Part shown: piece after piece, positions 25,152-34,900 of the stretch
How positions within the stretch are numbered: position 1 is the first letter of the stretch
How the letters are laid out: each line of letters opens with the position of its first letter
Assembly (NCBI GenBank): GCA_946998295.1
Contig: CAMPYS010000017.1
Coordinates: 1 to 40,924, forward strand
Direction: 5' to 3'
Length of the DNA stretch: 40,924 bases
From: an uncultured Prevotella sp.
Lineage (GTDB): Bacteria > Bacteroidota > Bacteroidia > Bacteroidales > Bacteroidaceae
Program-made: the position numbers and the translations under genes
The notes under the pieces: model-generated
The model's input: the letters and a program-made list of their open reading frames with translations, nothing else
Told to the model about the DNA's origin: nothing
Database searches by the model: none

Positions 25152-26086
25152 TTAATTTTATTTGGGTATAGACCCGATGACATAAGTCGGTTATATTCTT
25201 TTCTTGTACGCTTCCACCTGTTATGACTCCAAAGCCAAAGTTCAGGTTGCCGTTTAATAGTTTTCTCTAAAAGTTTATAATATTTATCTGTTAGTTCCCA
25301 ATTTGTATCTTTACTTGAAATATAAGTCATTGGTATCATCTTACAAACATAATACCCACGCTTTATTCTGCGCATATCTCCGTAAAAGCATATTTGATTA
25401 GTATGTTTTATTATACGTTCTGCACCAGTAAATACAGGAGTGTCATGATGTAAGAAATTAAGCCAATGATGTATATTATTCCACATAGGGGCTTGATCTG
25501 CAATATATCCTACTGCGATAGACTTATTGGATTTTTTAAACTCCAATATACAACGAAGCGATAGCTTCATAGGAATACATAACGAATTTTGACGTTCTCT
25601 AAGTGATTTAAATAACTTATTAAAAATTTTATTTTCTAAAGGATGATATAACTGACAACTTTGAACCCCATTTGGTAACCAAAGAGGAACAGAGCTAATC
25701 CATTCCCAATTGCAATAATGACCTAAATAAAGAGCACAAGACTGACCACTATCTAAAACTTTATTAAATTCTTCCATCCCTTCGAATCGCATTCGTTTAC
25801 GCAACTGTCTTTCTGTCATTGTCATAAGTTTTATAGTCTCAACTATATAATCACAAAACCAATGATAAAAACGTTTCTGTATTATTATAACATCTTCTTT
25901 ACTTTTTTCAGGAAAACTTGTTGAAAGGTTTTTAAAAACAACCTTACGGCGATAACGTATTATATGGGCTACTAAAAAATACAATAAATCAGAAAAAAGA
26001 TATAGCACTCTAAATGGTAATAGTGCTATCAAAAATAAAATCTCATAAAGTAAACAGTATAGTATTTTATCTACAATTCGTCTCAT
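25148..26086 (-). CDS. LpxL/HtrB-like lysophospholipid acyltransferase
   Basis: This 312-residue protein has one N-terminal membrane helix (about 13-37) and the LPLAT catalytic motif HX4E, His123 to Glu128 in LYLGHYCNWEWIS. Further conserved pieces are FPEKSKEDVIIIQKRFYHWFCDYIVETIKL and the downstream IAVGYIADQAP and WLWSHNRWKR. The family adds a secondary acyl chain to lipid A or transfers acyl groups to related glycolipids at the inner membrane. Its place between an LtaS-like enzyme and glycosyltransferases suggests either lipid A completion or acylation of an operon-specific glycolipid (inference). It overlaps the next gene by 4 nt. Confidence 0.9.
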   Translation of the reverse strand: MRRIVDKILYCLLYEILFLIALLPFRVLYLFSDLLYFLVAHIIRYRRKVVFKNLSTSFPEKSKEDVIIIQKRFYHWFCDYIVETIKLMTMTERQLRKRMRFEGMEEFNKVLDSGQSCALYLGHYCNWEWISSVPLWLPNGVQSCQLYHPLENKIFNKLFKSLRERQNSLCIPMKLSLRCILEFKKSNKSIAVGYIADQAPMWNNIHHWLNFLHHDTPVFTGAERIIKHTNQICFYGDMRRIKRGYYVCKMIPMTYISSKDTNWELTDKYYKLLEKTIKRQPELWLWSHNRWKRTRKEYNRLMSSGLYPNKIK

Positions 26087-26089
26087 AAG

Positions 26090-28066
26090 TTAATTTGCCA
26101 TAAGTTTATCTTTCACCATCCTATACATATATTGCTGTATAAGTGCTTTTAGCTCTCTTTCCATTTTTAACTGCAAACTAACTTTACCTATCAAATTATG
26201 TTTCATTAATTTGTCATTTAAAGAATAGATAGCCTTAGTTTTAACACCATCAAACTGCAAAACATAGCCATACTTGCAATACTGATATACTCCATTAAGA
26301 TAATTAACCGCAAATGTTTTTGTCTTAGGTGTAGTCATTAAATCACATCCAAAAGATAAAAATGGTTTATCATATCCTAATATACTCATTAATGTAGGGA
26401 GAATATCTATCTGTTGAGCTATAGCTTCACGCTGTCCAGGTTTTATTTCGCCACTTGGATCAAACAAAATAAAAGGAGAACAAAATCCACCTATATCACT
26501 TTGATACTCTAAATGATTACTTTGATTTGTATGATCACTAAGTATTACAAATATTGTATTTTTATACCAAGGTTTACGCTTAACTGTATCAAAAAATTTT
26601 CCTATAGCCATATCGGTATAACGGATGCACTTATGTATAGGTAATTCTTCTTCTGGATAAACATTTTTATATTTATCTGGTATAACAAAAGGTGTATGGC
26701 TGGAAACTGTAAAACATGTGGTCATAAAAGGCTCTTTCATATCATCTATCTTTGCAGCCCAATATTGTAAAAACGGTTCATCCCATATTCCCCAATGTCC
26801 ATCAAAATCATTTTCACCCCCAAATCGTTTATCAGCAACATAGTCTTGTCTACCATAATAATGCTGGAAGCCAATTTTTTTTGCAAAAGCTAAAAATCCC
26901 ATACTACCCCTATTTGCTCCATGAAAGAAAGAAGTTTCATATCCCTCATTTGCCAATAATCCTGCTAAACTTGTATAATTGTTCATTGATGCAGAGGTAA
27001 GAACAAAAGGTTCTTTAAACATAGGGATTCCACACAACACTGATGGCATGCCATCAATACTTTTTCGACCATTGCAAAAAGAATACTTAAAAACCATACT
27101 CTTAGATATAAGCTTATCTACATTAGGAGTATATCCTTTATATTTTCCACCTTCAAGTGTCTTATTAAATGCTCCAATATATTCTCGGCCAAAACTTTCA
27201 ACTATAAGTATTACAATATTTTTCTTATTAAAAGGATGATTAGGAGACAGCTTATGTATTGGTGAAAATACTTTACCTGACGCTTGAATATTTGGATAAT
27301 AATTTGGAATCTCAAAAACATTTTTTCCAATAGTACGTATCAAAGAAAAAGGTGTATTAAGAACTAAAGCACATTCTGTTGGATAATTTACATATTGATT
27401 AGCATTATTAATACTAATAGGTCTCACACCTGTACCTAATCCTCCTCTGCAAGCGCCAATACATATTGGTGTGATAAACACTAAAATAAATATTTGAAAT
27501 AATGAAAATATTATTCGCTGTCGTTTCGTCTTAAAATAGGAATAAGAAATGTTAGGTTCTAAGTATAGTTTCCATACAATATAAATAACTACTATAGTAA
27601 GTATCAATAAATACCAATGAGCAAATAATTGTGTAAAAAAAACATCAAACAAATTATTTTCGTTTCTAAACTCATCAAAAACCGTTGTGGTTGTTCTTCG
27701 TAAGGTATAAGGAAAATATACTGCATCACATAAATTTATAATAAAAGCTAAAGAATTAACTAGCACAAATAACCATTTACATAGCTTATGATACCATTTA
27801 CATTCTTTTAACCATAAAGGAAATATCATTAAAAAAATATACAAAAAATTTGTATAAGCAACTGCAGAACTATCAAACATATATCCCCCAGAAAATATTT
27901 CTACTAAATGATTAAAGGATATATCCTTAGAAAAATATTTATAGTTTTCGAAAAAAAATACTATCCTGGCTATTGTATACAAACACAATGCAATAAATAT
28001 ATTAGATACTAAAGAAATAAAAGGCGCTAAATATTTTTTTGCTTTTATAAAATAAAAATTATTCAT
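26090..28066 (-). CDS. LtaS-like membrane phosphotransferase (sulfatase/alkaline-phosphatase fold)
   Basis: This 658-residue protein has five hydrophobic helices in the first about 205 residues, then an extracytoplasmic alkaline-phosphatase-superfamily domain (about 280-580). Recognisable sites are Glu290 (LIVESFGREYIG), a likely nucleophile Ser336 (NGRKSIDGMPS; Thr in lipoteichoic acid synthase), His457 (VSSHTPFVIP) and the metal-binding Asp511-His512 (LSDHTNQSNH). LtaS enzymes polymerise glycerol phosphate; Gram-negative relatives transfer phosphoglycerol or phosphoethanolamine to surface glycans. The latter is more likely here, beside glycosyltransferases and an acyltransferase. The donor group cannot be decided. 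It lies 8 nt after the ABC transporter gene. Confidence 0.88.
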   Translation of the reverse strand: MNNFYFIKAKKYLAPFISLVSNIFIALCLYTIARIVFFFENYKYFSKDISFNHLVEIFSGGYMFDSSAVAYTNFLYIFLMIFPLWLKECKWYHKLCKWLFVLVNSLAFIINLCDAVYFPYTLRRTTTTVFDEFRNENNLFDVFFTQLFAHWYLLILTIVVIYIVWKLYLEPNISYSYFKTKRQRIIFSLFQIFILVFITPICIGACRGGLGTGVRPISINNANQYVNYPTECALVLNTPFSLIRTIGKNVFEIPNYYPNIQASGKVFSPIHKLSPNHPFNKKNIVILIVESFGREYIGAFNKTLEGGKYKGYTPNVDKLISKSMVFKYSFCNGRKSIDGMPSVLCGIPMFKEPFVLTSASMNNYTSLAGLLANEGYETSFFHGANRGSMGFLAFAKKIGFQHYYGRQDYVADKRFGGENDFDGHWGIWDEPFLQYWAAKIDDMKEPFMTTCFTVSSHTPFVIPDKYKNVYPEEELPIHKCIRYTDMAIGKFFDTVKRKPWYKNTIFVILSDHTNQSNHLEYQSDIGGFCSPFILFDPSGEIKPGQREAIAQQIDILPTLMSILGYDKPFLSFGCDLMTTPKTKTFAVNYLNGVYQYCKYGYVLQFDGVKTKAIYSLNDKLMKHNLIGKVSLQLKMERELKALIQQYMYRMVKDKLMAN

Positions 28067-28074
28067 AATATTTT

Positions 28075-29907
28075 CTATACCTCCTGCATATCATGTAACT
28101 TTTTATACAGACCATTTTTTAATAGTAACTCATCATGAGAACCTTTTTCCACTATAGTTCCTTCATGTAATACACATATTTCATCGGCGTGTTTAATTGT
28201 AGATAAACGATGAGCTATAGCAACTGTAGTTCTGCTACTCATTAGGTGTTCTAAAGCATCTTGCACTAATCTTTCACTTTCTGTATCTAAAGCACTTGTG
28301 GCCTCATCAAGTATTAATATAGGAGGATTCTTTAATATTGCACGTGCTATCGAAATACGTTGCCGTTGACCTCCACTCAATCGGCTACCTCTATCGCCTA
28401 TATTAGTATTTATACCCTTTTCAGAAGACATAACAAAATCATAAGCATTAGCTATTTTCATTGCCTTAATTACTTCCTCTTGAGTTGCTCTTTCTACTCC
28501 AAAAGTTATATTATTATAAAAAGTATCATTAAATAATATAGCTTCTTGATTAACATTACCAATAAGCTGGCGCAAATCATGTATTCCTACATCTTTAACG
28601 TTTATACCATCTATAAGAACGTTGCCTTCTTGAACATCATAATAACGTGGTATTAAATCTACTAAAGTTGATTTTCCACTACCACTCTGTCCTACTATTG
28701 CAATTGTCTTACCTTTTGGTATTATCAAATTAATATTTCGTAAAATCCATTGGTCTTTATAACGAAAAGATACATTTCTAAACTCTATTTGATGTTCAAA
28801 ACTACTAATATGAATAGGATCTAATTTATCTTTTATATCTATTTCAGCTGATAATATTTTATCTACACGCTCCATTGAAGCAACGCCTTTCATTATACTA
28901 TAACTTGCTCTTGATAATTCCTTTAATGGATTGATAATACTATAAAGTATAACGAGATAATATATAAATGTTGGACCACTTATTGTTTGCTTATTTAATA
29001 CTAATGTTCCTCCAAACCATAAAACTATCACTATCATTAATGTTCCAAGAAACTCACTCATAGGATGAGCTAATAGTTGACGAACATTAACTTTCAAAAT
29101 AGTATCTCTATATTCTGTATTTATTTTATCAAAGCGTGTATTCATTTTATCTTCTGCACAAAAGGCTTTAATTATACGAAGTCCACTAAGTGTCTCTTCC
29201 ACTTGGCTAAGTGTCTCGCTCCATATATTTTGTGCCTTAATACTATTACGCTTTAGCTTTCGACCAACTGTCCCCATAAACCAGCCAAATATAGGAACAA
29301 ATAATATAGTAAACAGAGTAAGTTCCCATGATATTACCAATAAGGTCATAAAATAAAAAAGAACAATTATTGGATTTTTAAATAGCATGTCTAACGATGC
29401 CATAATAGAATATTCTATTTCCTGTACATCTCCACTCATACGTGCCATTATATCTCCTTTACGCTCCTCAGAAAAATAGCCTAAAGATAATGAAGTAATT
29501 TTACGATACATCTGATTACGCAAATCGCGTACAACTCCTGTACGAAAAGGAACTATTGTTGTAGAAGATAAAAAATAAGCTCCTGTTTTCAAAAAAGTCA
29601 TAAAAACGAGAAATAGTCCAATAAGTAATAATGATGTTGTTGGCCCAAATTTGTCAATAATCAATTGAATATAGTAATTTGCATTATTACTAATAACATT
29701 TGGTATTTCTTTAAATGATTCTGGAAATGGCAGAAGTGTTTTTACACGATTATGTGATATGCCAAAAAGTATATTTAATATTGGGATAATTGCGGCAAAA
29801 GAAAATATATTCAATATTGCTGATAAGATCGTAAATAATATTGACAGCCACAAATTACGTTTATAACTCGGTATAAAACGCCATAATAGTTTGAAGAATT
29901 CTTTCAT
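28075..29907 (-). CDS. MsbA-like ABC transporter (lipid/glycan flippase half-transporter)
   Basis: This 610-residue half-transporter has an N-terminal membrane domain with six helices (about 1-330) and a nucleotide-binding domain. Walker A is GQSGSGKST (406-414), the Q-loop is near NVNQE, the signature is LSGGQRQR (510-517) and Walker B is ILILDEATSALD with Asp534-Glu535, ending with the H-loop AHRLSTIKHAD. It acts as a homodimer. MsbA-type members flip lipid A or lipid-linked sugars across the inner membrane. It is the first gene of the operon, so the flippase, modification and glycosyl genes are made together. Drug export is an alternative, but context argues against it. Confidence 0.9.
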   Translation of the reverse strand: MKEFFKLLWRFIPSYKRNLWLSILFTILSAILNIFSFAAIIPILNILFGISHNRVKTLLPFPESFKEIPNVISNNANYYIQLIIDKFGPTTSLLLIGLFLVFMTFLKTGAYFLSSTTIVPFRTGVVRDLRNQMYRKITSLSLGYFSEERKGDIMARMSGDVQEIEYSIMASLDMLFKNPIIVLFYFMTLLVISWELTLFTILFVPIFGWFMGTVGRKLKRNSIKAQNIWSETLSQVEETLSGLRIIKAFCAEDKMNTRFDKINTEYRDTILKVNVRQLLAHPMSEFLGTLMIVIVLWFGGTLVLNKQTISGPTFIYYLVILYSIINPLKELSRASYSIMKGVASMERVDKILSAEIDIKDKLDPIHISSFEHQIEFRNVSFRYKDQWILRNINLIIPKGKTIAIVGQSGSGKSTLVDLIPRYYDVQEGNVLIDGINVKDVGIHDLRQLIGNVNQEAILFNDTFYNNITFGVERATQEEVIKAMKIANAYDFVMSSEKGINTNIGDRGSRLSGGQRQRISIARAILKNPPILILDEATSALDTESERLVQDALEHLMSSRTTVAIAHRLSTIKHADEICVLHEGTIVEKGSHDELLLKNGLYKKLHDMQEV

Positions 29908-29924
29908 CCAATATAATTAATTAA

Positions 29925-29962
29925 AGCTATTTAGTATTTGCAAAAGCAAATACTAAACAGCT
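29925..29962 (-). terminator. Hairpin that ends the LRR gene and heads the glycan operon transcript
   Basis: Stem AGCTATTTAGTATTTGC (29925-29941) with its near-complement at 29946-29962 (16 of 17 pairs) and a 4-nt loop. It lies between the promoter at 29972-30002 and the ABC gene, so it is both a barrier to read-through from the LRR gene and the 5' end of the operon RNA. Confidence 0.75.
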
Positions 29963-29971
29963 ACTTAAATG

Positions 29972-30002
29972 CAAAGTTAAGCCATTTATTTAATAACTAC
30001 AA
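29972..30002 (-). promoter_or_regulatory. Promoter of the six-gene glycan operon
   Basis: On the minus strand TTG (30002-30000), 20-nt spacer, TAACTTTGC (29979-29971). Predicted start near 29966, about 60 nt before the ABC transporter ATG and just at the edge of the hairpin at 29925-29962. Confidence 0.75.
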
Positions 30003-30031
30003 CTTTAAATATATAATTTTATTTCTATATT

Positions 30032-33000
30032 TTACTTAACAAATAGTTTTTCTACCTTAACTGTCTTAGTGCCATCTGTCAATCGCATTATATAAGCACC
30101 AGATATTTTGGATTCTATTGGTCCTAAATACTTACCGTCAATTGTATAATATATTCGATTTAATCGATTATTAATAGTTTGATTATTTTTTACATCTTGT
30201 ATATAATCCGCAATTTCAGCAGTAACAATCCAGCCAAGAGACTTGGCTTTATCTATATAAGTTTGAGATATACCTTCCATTTTACTAACATTCAATTGCT
30301 TAATCCAAGTTTCATTATTACTATTTACAACAACCTTTCTTACATCACCAAGTTGAGTTATTAAATTTTCAATATCAGATTGCTTCATAATATTCCCTTG
30401 AAGCATAATACCTTGTACTAGTTTATTATTAGTAAGGTCTAATTTTGAGAGTTTATTATCATTTGCCTCTATACGCTGCAAATTTTTATTATTACTTAAA
30501 CTTAGATTTGTAAGGTTATTTTTTCCACATTCAAGCCAAGTTAAATAAGTATTATTTGAAATATCAATAGTGTTTATATTGTTTTCATCAACTTTTAACC
30601 AATACAAATTTTTCAATTTCGTTACATCGATTGATTTAAGCTTATTCGAACCTAACTGTAATTGAACTATATTTGTATTATTAGATAAATCTATTTCGGA
30701 TATATTGTTTTTATTTGCAATAAATAATGATAATAACGTATTTTCTTTAGTATTTAAATTAGATATTTTATTATTGTATATATTAAGATAACGTAATGCT
30801 TTAGAATTTGTAATATCAATATTTGCTAATTGGTTATCGTAAAGATATAGACCTTCAAGTTCTGTATTCTTACTAAGATCTATGTCAGTCAAATAATTAT
30901 TTGCAAGATTAATAGAACGCAACTTAACCATTTTACTAATATCTACTTTATCTATTTTGTTTTTAAAAGCATATAATTCTGCTACTGAAACCAAATCTTG
31001 AAAATCAAGAGATTTAATATTATTCTCAGAACAACTTAACTCGTTTAACTTGGTAAGCCCATGTAGATCAAGCTCTGAAAGATTATTTCTTGAACAATCT
31101 ACAGTAACAAGATTCTCATGATGAGGTAACAAAAGTTTTTCTATATAATTGTCTGCACAATCTATCTTAGATAATTTATTCTGTATAGAACAATCTAAAG
31201 TACCTTTTATATTATTATTATGACAGTCAATAACCCGAAGAAATCGATTATTTTCAATATTTAATTCGGATATTTCATTATCAGCACAATATACCCCTGT
31301 CAAATATTTATTATTAGAAATATCTAAAGTTTTTAAATTATTACCATCTATCTGTATGCGACTTAAATCTAAAGCTCGACTTATATCTATAGATTCTATA
31401 CCCTGCTGTCTTGCTATTAAAAGTAAAACTTTATCTCCATAGATTTTAAGGGTTTTACCTACAAGTGATGTTGTGATCATTTTTGCAGAATTATACTCTT
31501 GCAAATTACCACTTCCATTGTCTATTTTATAAACAAAACCTTTACTTCCACCTGTACCTATTGTTACCTCTTGATTTGGCTCGGCATAATTAATTATAAT
31601 ACTTGGTGTTTCTGCAATTACATCTTCAGAATACTCGTATGCACCTATATCAATAGACTTTCCAACAATACGTTTATTACCAACAAGGTCTTTAGTTATT
31701 GGAAGGTCATCAATTATCTCTCCTTTATCGATAAATTCGCTATTTTTAGATAATTTCCAATCAGAATTATACATATCTGATATATTTTTCTTATCAGTAG
31801 AAAATCCTATAAACTTAGTTGGATTTTTAAAGTTAGTTGGATTAACTTTTGAAGAGAATATTGTATTTTTTATGTTTTTAATACAAATATCATAATTATC
31901 AAATCCTATATTAGCTGTATCTGATTCTGCACGTAATTTATTATTTTGAAGTGTACAATTAATAACATTACCCTTTACTAACATTATACCACCCCCACGA
32001 AATGATTGACAATTAAATACCAAAGCACCTATTACTTTTCCATCAGCTACATATATACCGCCACCAAGTCCACCTGAATTATCTCCTAATTCTTTTAAAT
32101 CTGCATAACAATTAAACACAATATTATTATATGCATTACCAACATTATATATTCCGCCACCTTTTAAGCCACGACAATTATAAATAATATTGTTTTGTAT
32201 AGTACCTGTACTATATATAGCTCCACCAGCAGCTCCATAGCATGTTGTAAACTCACAATTATTTATTTTACCGCCAATAGCATAAACTGCACCTCCAAAA
32301 TCAAGACCAACACAATCCTCAAAATAACAATTCTCTATTATTGTACCTTTAGCATAAATTGCACCTCCATTAGCATTTCCATAACTAGAATGAGCATAAT
32401 TACGCGCAAAATAACAATCTTTTATTAGTGCACCTTCTGTTCCATCGATATATACAGCACCTCCATTAGTATCACTACTTTTAGTAGATTCATTCTTAAA
32501 CCAACTAGAATTTTCTACTATTTTACATGTAGTTAGCTGTATATTACCTATTGCATAAAGAGCACCGCCTGCAGCTTTTACTTTATATTCTTGCGCATTA
32601 GCACCTTTCAAAGTTAAACCATCTATTATCGTCTTATTTAAAATCTTTTCTTGACAAAATAAAACATGACAATAATTATTTTCTGTACCAGGAATCTGTT
32701 CATTCCTTGTTTTCCATGCATATCTATAGGTTGAAGCATCTTGAAATGTTCTTTCCCATTTATCTTCAACGCCATCATCTGAACTCAATATTGTTTCATT
32801 CAAATAGTCATAAGGATTACCATCTTTTTTCCTCTCACGCTGCTGTTTAGAGGTTTCATTACCTTTAAAACCTCCATACAATGATACTCCATCCTTTATT
32901 ATAAAAGAACGTGATTTCTTTTTATTTGATTTAAGTAATTTAGTCGGTTTATATATTCCTGAAGCTATCCAAATCTCATCACCTACTTTGGACTTATCTA

Positions 33001-33145
33001 TAGCCTCATCAATACTCCCTATTGCTGTTGCCCATGTAGTTCCATCTCCACCACCACCATTCTTAACGTGGTAAACTTTTCCATTTGTATGCAATCCCAG
33101 TAATAGTGTTATTGCTAACAAAATTAGTTGCTTAGTTTTTAACAT
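30032..33145 (-). CDS. T9SS surface protein: beta-helix joined to about 15 leucine-rich repeats
   Basis: This 1037-residue protein has a signal peptide (1-22). A right-handed parallel beta-helix runs to about residue 500, with YHVKNGGGGDGTTWATAIGSIDEAI at the start and repeated GGAIY/GGAVY turns. There is a linker with IDIGAYEY, then about 15 leucine-rich repeats of 21 residues (about 602-917) of form NNLxxIDLSNNTxLxxLxxxx. The last 47 residues (IYYTIDGKYLGPIESKISGAYIMRL...) form a T9SS type A tail. Both solenoids favour protein or carbohydrate binding; no lyase catalytic residues are evident, so an adhesin is likelier than an enzyme. It is transcribed divergently from the C11 peptidase and ends at the hairpin at 29925-29962. 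Confidence 0.88.
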   Translation of the reverse strand: MLKTKQLILLAITLLLGLHTNGKVYHVKNGGGGDGTTWATAIGSIDEAIDKSKVGDEIWIASGIYKPTKLLKSNKKKSRSFIIKDGVSLYGGFKGNETSKQQRERKKDGNPYDYLNETILSSDDGVEDKWERTFQDASTYRYAWKTRNEQIPGTENNYCHVLFCQEKILNKTIIDGLTLKGANAQEYKVKAAGGALYAIGNIQLTTCKIVENSSWFKNESTKSSDTNGGAVYIDGTEGALIKDCYFARNYAHSSYGNANGGAIYAKGTIIENCYFEDCVGLDFGGAVYAIGGKINNCEFTTCYGAAGGAIYSTGTIQNNIIYNCRGLKGGGIYNVGNAYNNIVFNCYADLKELGDNSGGLGGGIYVADGKVIGALVFNCQSFRGGGIMLVKGNVINCTLQNNKLRAESDTANIGFDNYDICIKNIKNTIFSSKVNPTNFKNPTKFIGFSTDKKNISDMYNSDWKLSKNSEFIDKGEIIDDLPITKDLVGNKRIVGKSIDIGAYEYSEDVIAETPSIIINYAEPNQEVTIGTGGSKGFVYKIDNGSGNLQEYNSAKMITTSLVGKTLKIYGDKVLLLIARQQGIESIDISRALDLSRIQIDGNNLKTLDISNNKYLTGVYCADNEISELNIENNRFLRVIDCHNNNIKGTLDCSIQNKLSKIDCADNYIEKLLLPHHENLVTVDCSRNNLSELDLHGLTKLNELSCSENNIKSLDFQDLVSVAELYAFKNKIDKVDISKMVKLRSINLANNYLTDIDLSKNTELEGLYLYDNQLANIDITNSKALRYLNIYNNKISNLNTKENTLLSLFIANKNNISEIDLSNNTNIVQLQLGSNKLKSIDVTKLKNLYWLKVDENNINTIDISNNTYLTWLECGKNNLTNLSLSNNKNLQRIEANDNKLSKLDLTNNKLVQGIMLQGNIMKQSDIENLITQLGDVRKVVVNSNNETWIKQLNVSKMEGISQTYIDKAKSLGWIVTAEIADYIQDVKNNQTINNRLNRIYYTIDGKYLGPIESKISGAYIMRLTDGTKTVKVEKLFVK

Positions 33146-33346
33146 AATAGTATTATTTATAAGTTAAGTATATTTTATTGATAGTATATTAGTATAATAT
33201 TAAGCGTAAATTTATAAACTTTATTCTAATTTTATCTATATGAAACTTTATTTAACTATAATTTAAAATAAAAAATATACTTATTTAAACACAATAATAA
33301 CACATTTCCTGCGATTACTTATAATATACAATATTTATAATTTACT

Positions 33347-34621
33347 ATGATATATAAATATCCAAAAGAGAGAAAACTATTATTTAAATATCTTATTTTA
33401 TATATAATACCTATAATTATCGCTTTTATATCTTGTAAATGCGATAATATAAACTATGATAATAAAAATATTTCTAAAAATAAAACTGTTATCGTTTATA
33501 TGCCATGGACTGGAACTTCTGGAAATTTAAAATCGTTCTTCGATAAAAATATTGAGGACATAAAAGAGGCTATTATAAAAAATAATAGTATAAAAGAAAC
33601 TAACGTTATTTTATTTATAGCATATAGCTCAAATAAAGCAGAATTAATAAAAATAAACTATGAAAAACAAAGGTGCAAAGAAGTTCTACTTAAATCATTT
33701 GATGATGGTGCAATGAATACAGTCTCTAAAATGAGGTATTTACTAAATATTATTTACCAAGTATCACCAACTCCTTTATATTCAATGATAATAGGTGGAC
33801 ACGGAGTAGGATGGATACAATATAATGCAAAGGATATTACAAACTATCAAAAAACTAATAATAAAAAACAGTATAAAGATTTTAAATATTTTGGAGGGCA
33901 AGATATAAAAATGAATATTGATGAACTTGCATTTGGAATAAGTAGTTCAAAAATAAAGAAAATGCAATATATTCTTTTTGATGACTGTAATATGGCAAAT
34001 ATAGAAACTGCATACGAACTAAGATTTGCGACTAATTATCTAATAGCCAGTGCAACAGAAATAATGGCCTACGGTATGCCATATCATGAAATATGGAATG
34101 AGTTAGCTAATATATCCCCCAATTATCAAAAAATAGTAGATAAATTTTATCAATTTTATTCTAATTTTGAAGTGGATGGTACTTTATATAACTATGGGAC
34201 AATTTCTGTAACAGACTGTAGTAAAACAGATATCATGATTGATATCTTAGATGAAATAAATAGAAAACATTATATTGGAACACATGTAGATGATGTACAA
34301 GTATTAGATGGTTATGAACCAGCTATATTTTATGATTTAAGCGATTATATTCACAAATTGTGTAAAGATGACATAAACCTTATCAATAAATATAATCAAA
34401 TTGTAAAATTATTTATACCTTATGAAAAACATACACAAAATTATTATTCATCATTATACTATAGTGGAGTACACATGATTAAATATTGCTCTGGATTAAC
34501 TATATCAGCAATGTCCGAAAACACAATGGTAAAAATAAGTAAAAAATATAATAGCTTCTACAAAAGAATAGCACAAAAAAAAGTCGGCTACATTCACATG
34601 CGACCGACTATATACGACTAA
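33347..34621 (+). CDS. C11 (clostripain) family cysteine peptidase, lipoprotein
   Basis: This 424-residue protein has an N-terminal membrane segment ending in a lipobox, AFISC (Cys30), so it is probably lipid-anchored. The caspase-like C11 fold is marked by VIVYMPWTGTSGNL at its start and the catalytic dyad His152 (SMIIGGHGVGW) and Cys214 (ILFDDCNMANIETAYEL). C11 enzymes cleave after Arg or Lys and often self-process; the activation site here is not certain. Start at 33347 gives the full signal. It stands alone, divergent from the LRR protein, and ends at a shared terminator. The promoter is not evident in the 200-bp gap. Substrate unknown; maturation of surface or secreted proteins is a reasonable guess. 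Confidence 0.88.
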   Translation: MIYKYPKERKLLFKYLILYIIPIIIAFISCKCDNINYDNKNISKNKTVIVYMPWTGTSGNLKSFFDKNIEDIKEAIIKNNSIKETNVILFIAYSSNKAELIKINYEKQRCKEVLLKSFDDGAMNTVSKMRYLLNIIYQVSPTPLYSMIIGGHGVGWIQYNAKDITNYQKTNNKKQYKDFKYFGGQDIKMNIDELAFGISSSKIKKMQYILFDDCNMANIETAYELRFATNYLIASATEIMAYGMPYHEIWNELANISPNYQKIVDKFYQFYSNFEVDGTLYNYGTISVTDCSKTDIMIDILDEINRKHYIGTHVDDVQVLDGYEPAIFYDLSDYIHKLCKDDINLINKYNQIVKLFIPYEKHTQNYYSSLYYSGVHMIKYCSGLTISAMSENTMVKISKKYNSFYKRIAQKKVGYIHMRPTIYD

Positions 34622-34841
34622 TAATATAACTCAAATAACATAATTATTAAAAACCTTAATTTATTTGTTTTGAACATATTGTTTTGCAAAGTTATGCTTA
34701 ACGATATACGTAAACAAATTTTATCACTCACAAAAAACTCACTTTTAATAAAAAAAACACATCAATTATAATATCAAAGCTTAAAATACTACATATATTT
34801 ATCCGATAAAACCGAGTATATTATACTAAATATAAATAATA

Positions 34842-34871
34842 AGAGAATGCTTCAAAATTGAAGCATTCTCT
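34842..34871. terminator. Shared terminator between C11 peptidase and flavodiiron genes
   Basis: Perfect 14-bp stem AGAGAATGCTTCAA / TTGAAGCATTCTCT with a 2-nt nominal loop, followed by TATATTTTTC on the plus strand. It lies 30 nt from the flavodiiron gene's stop. The rest of 34622-34841 is AT-rich with no gene seen. Confidence 0.85.
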
Positions 34872-34900
34872 ATATTTTTCCTTATATAAAATAATATTTG

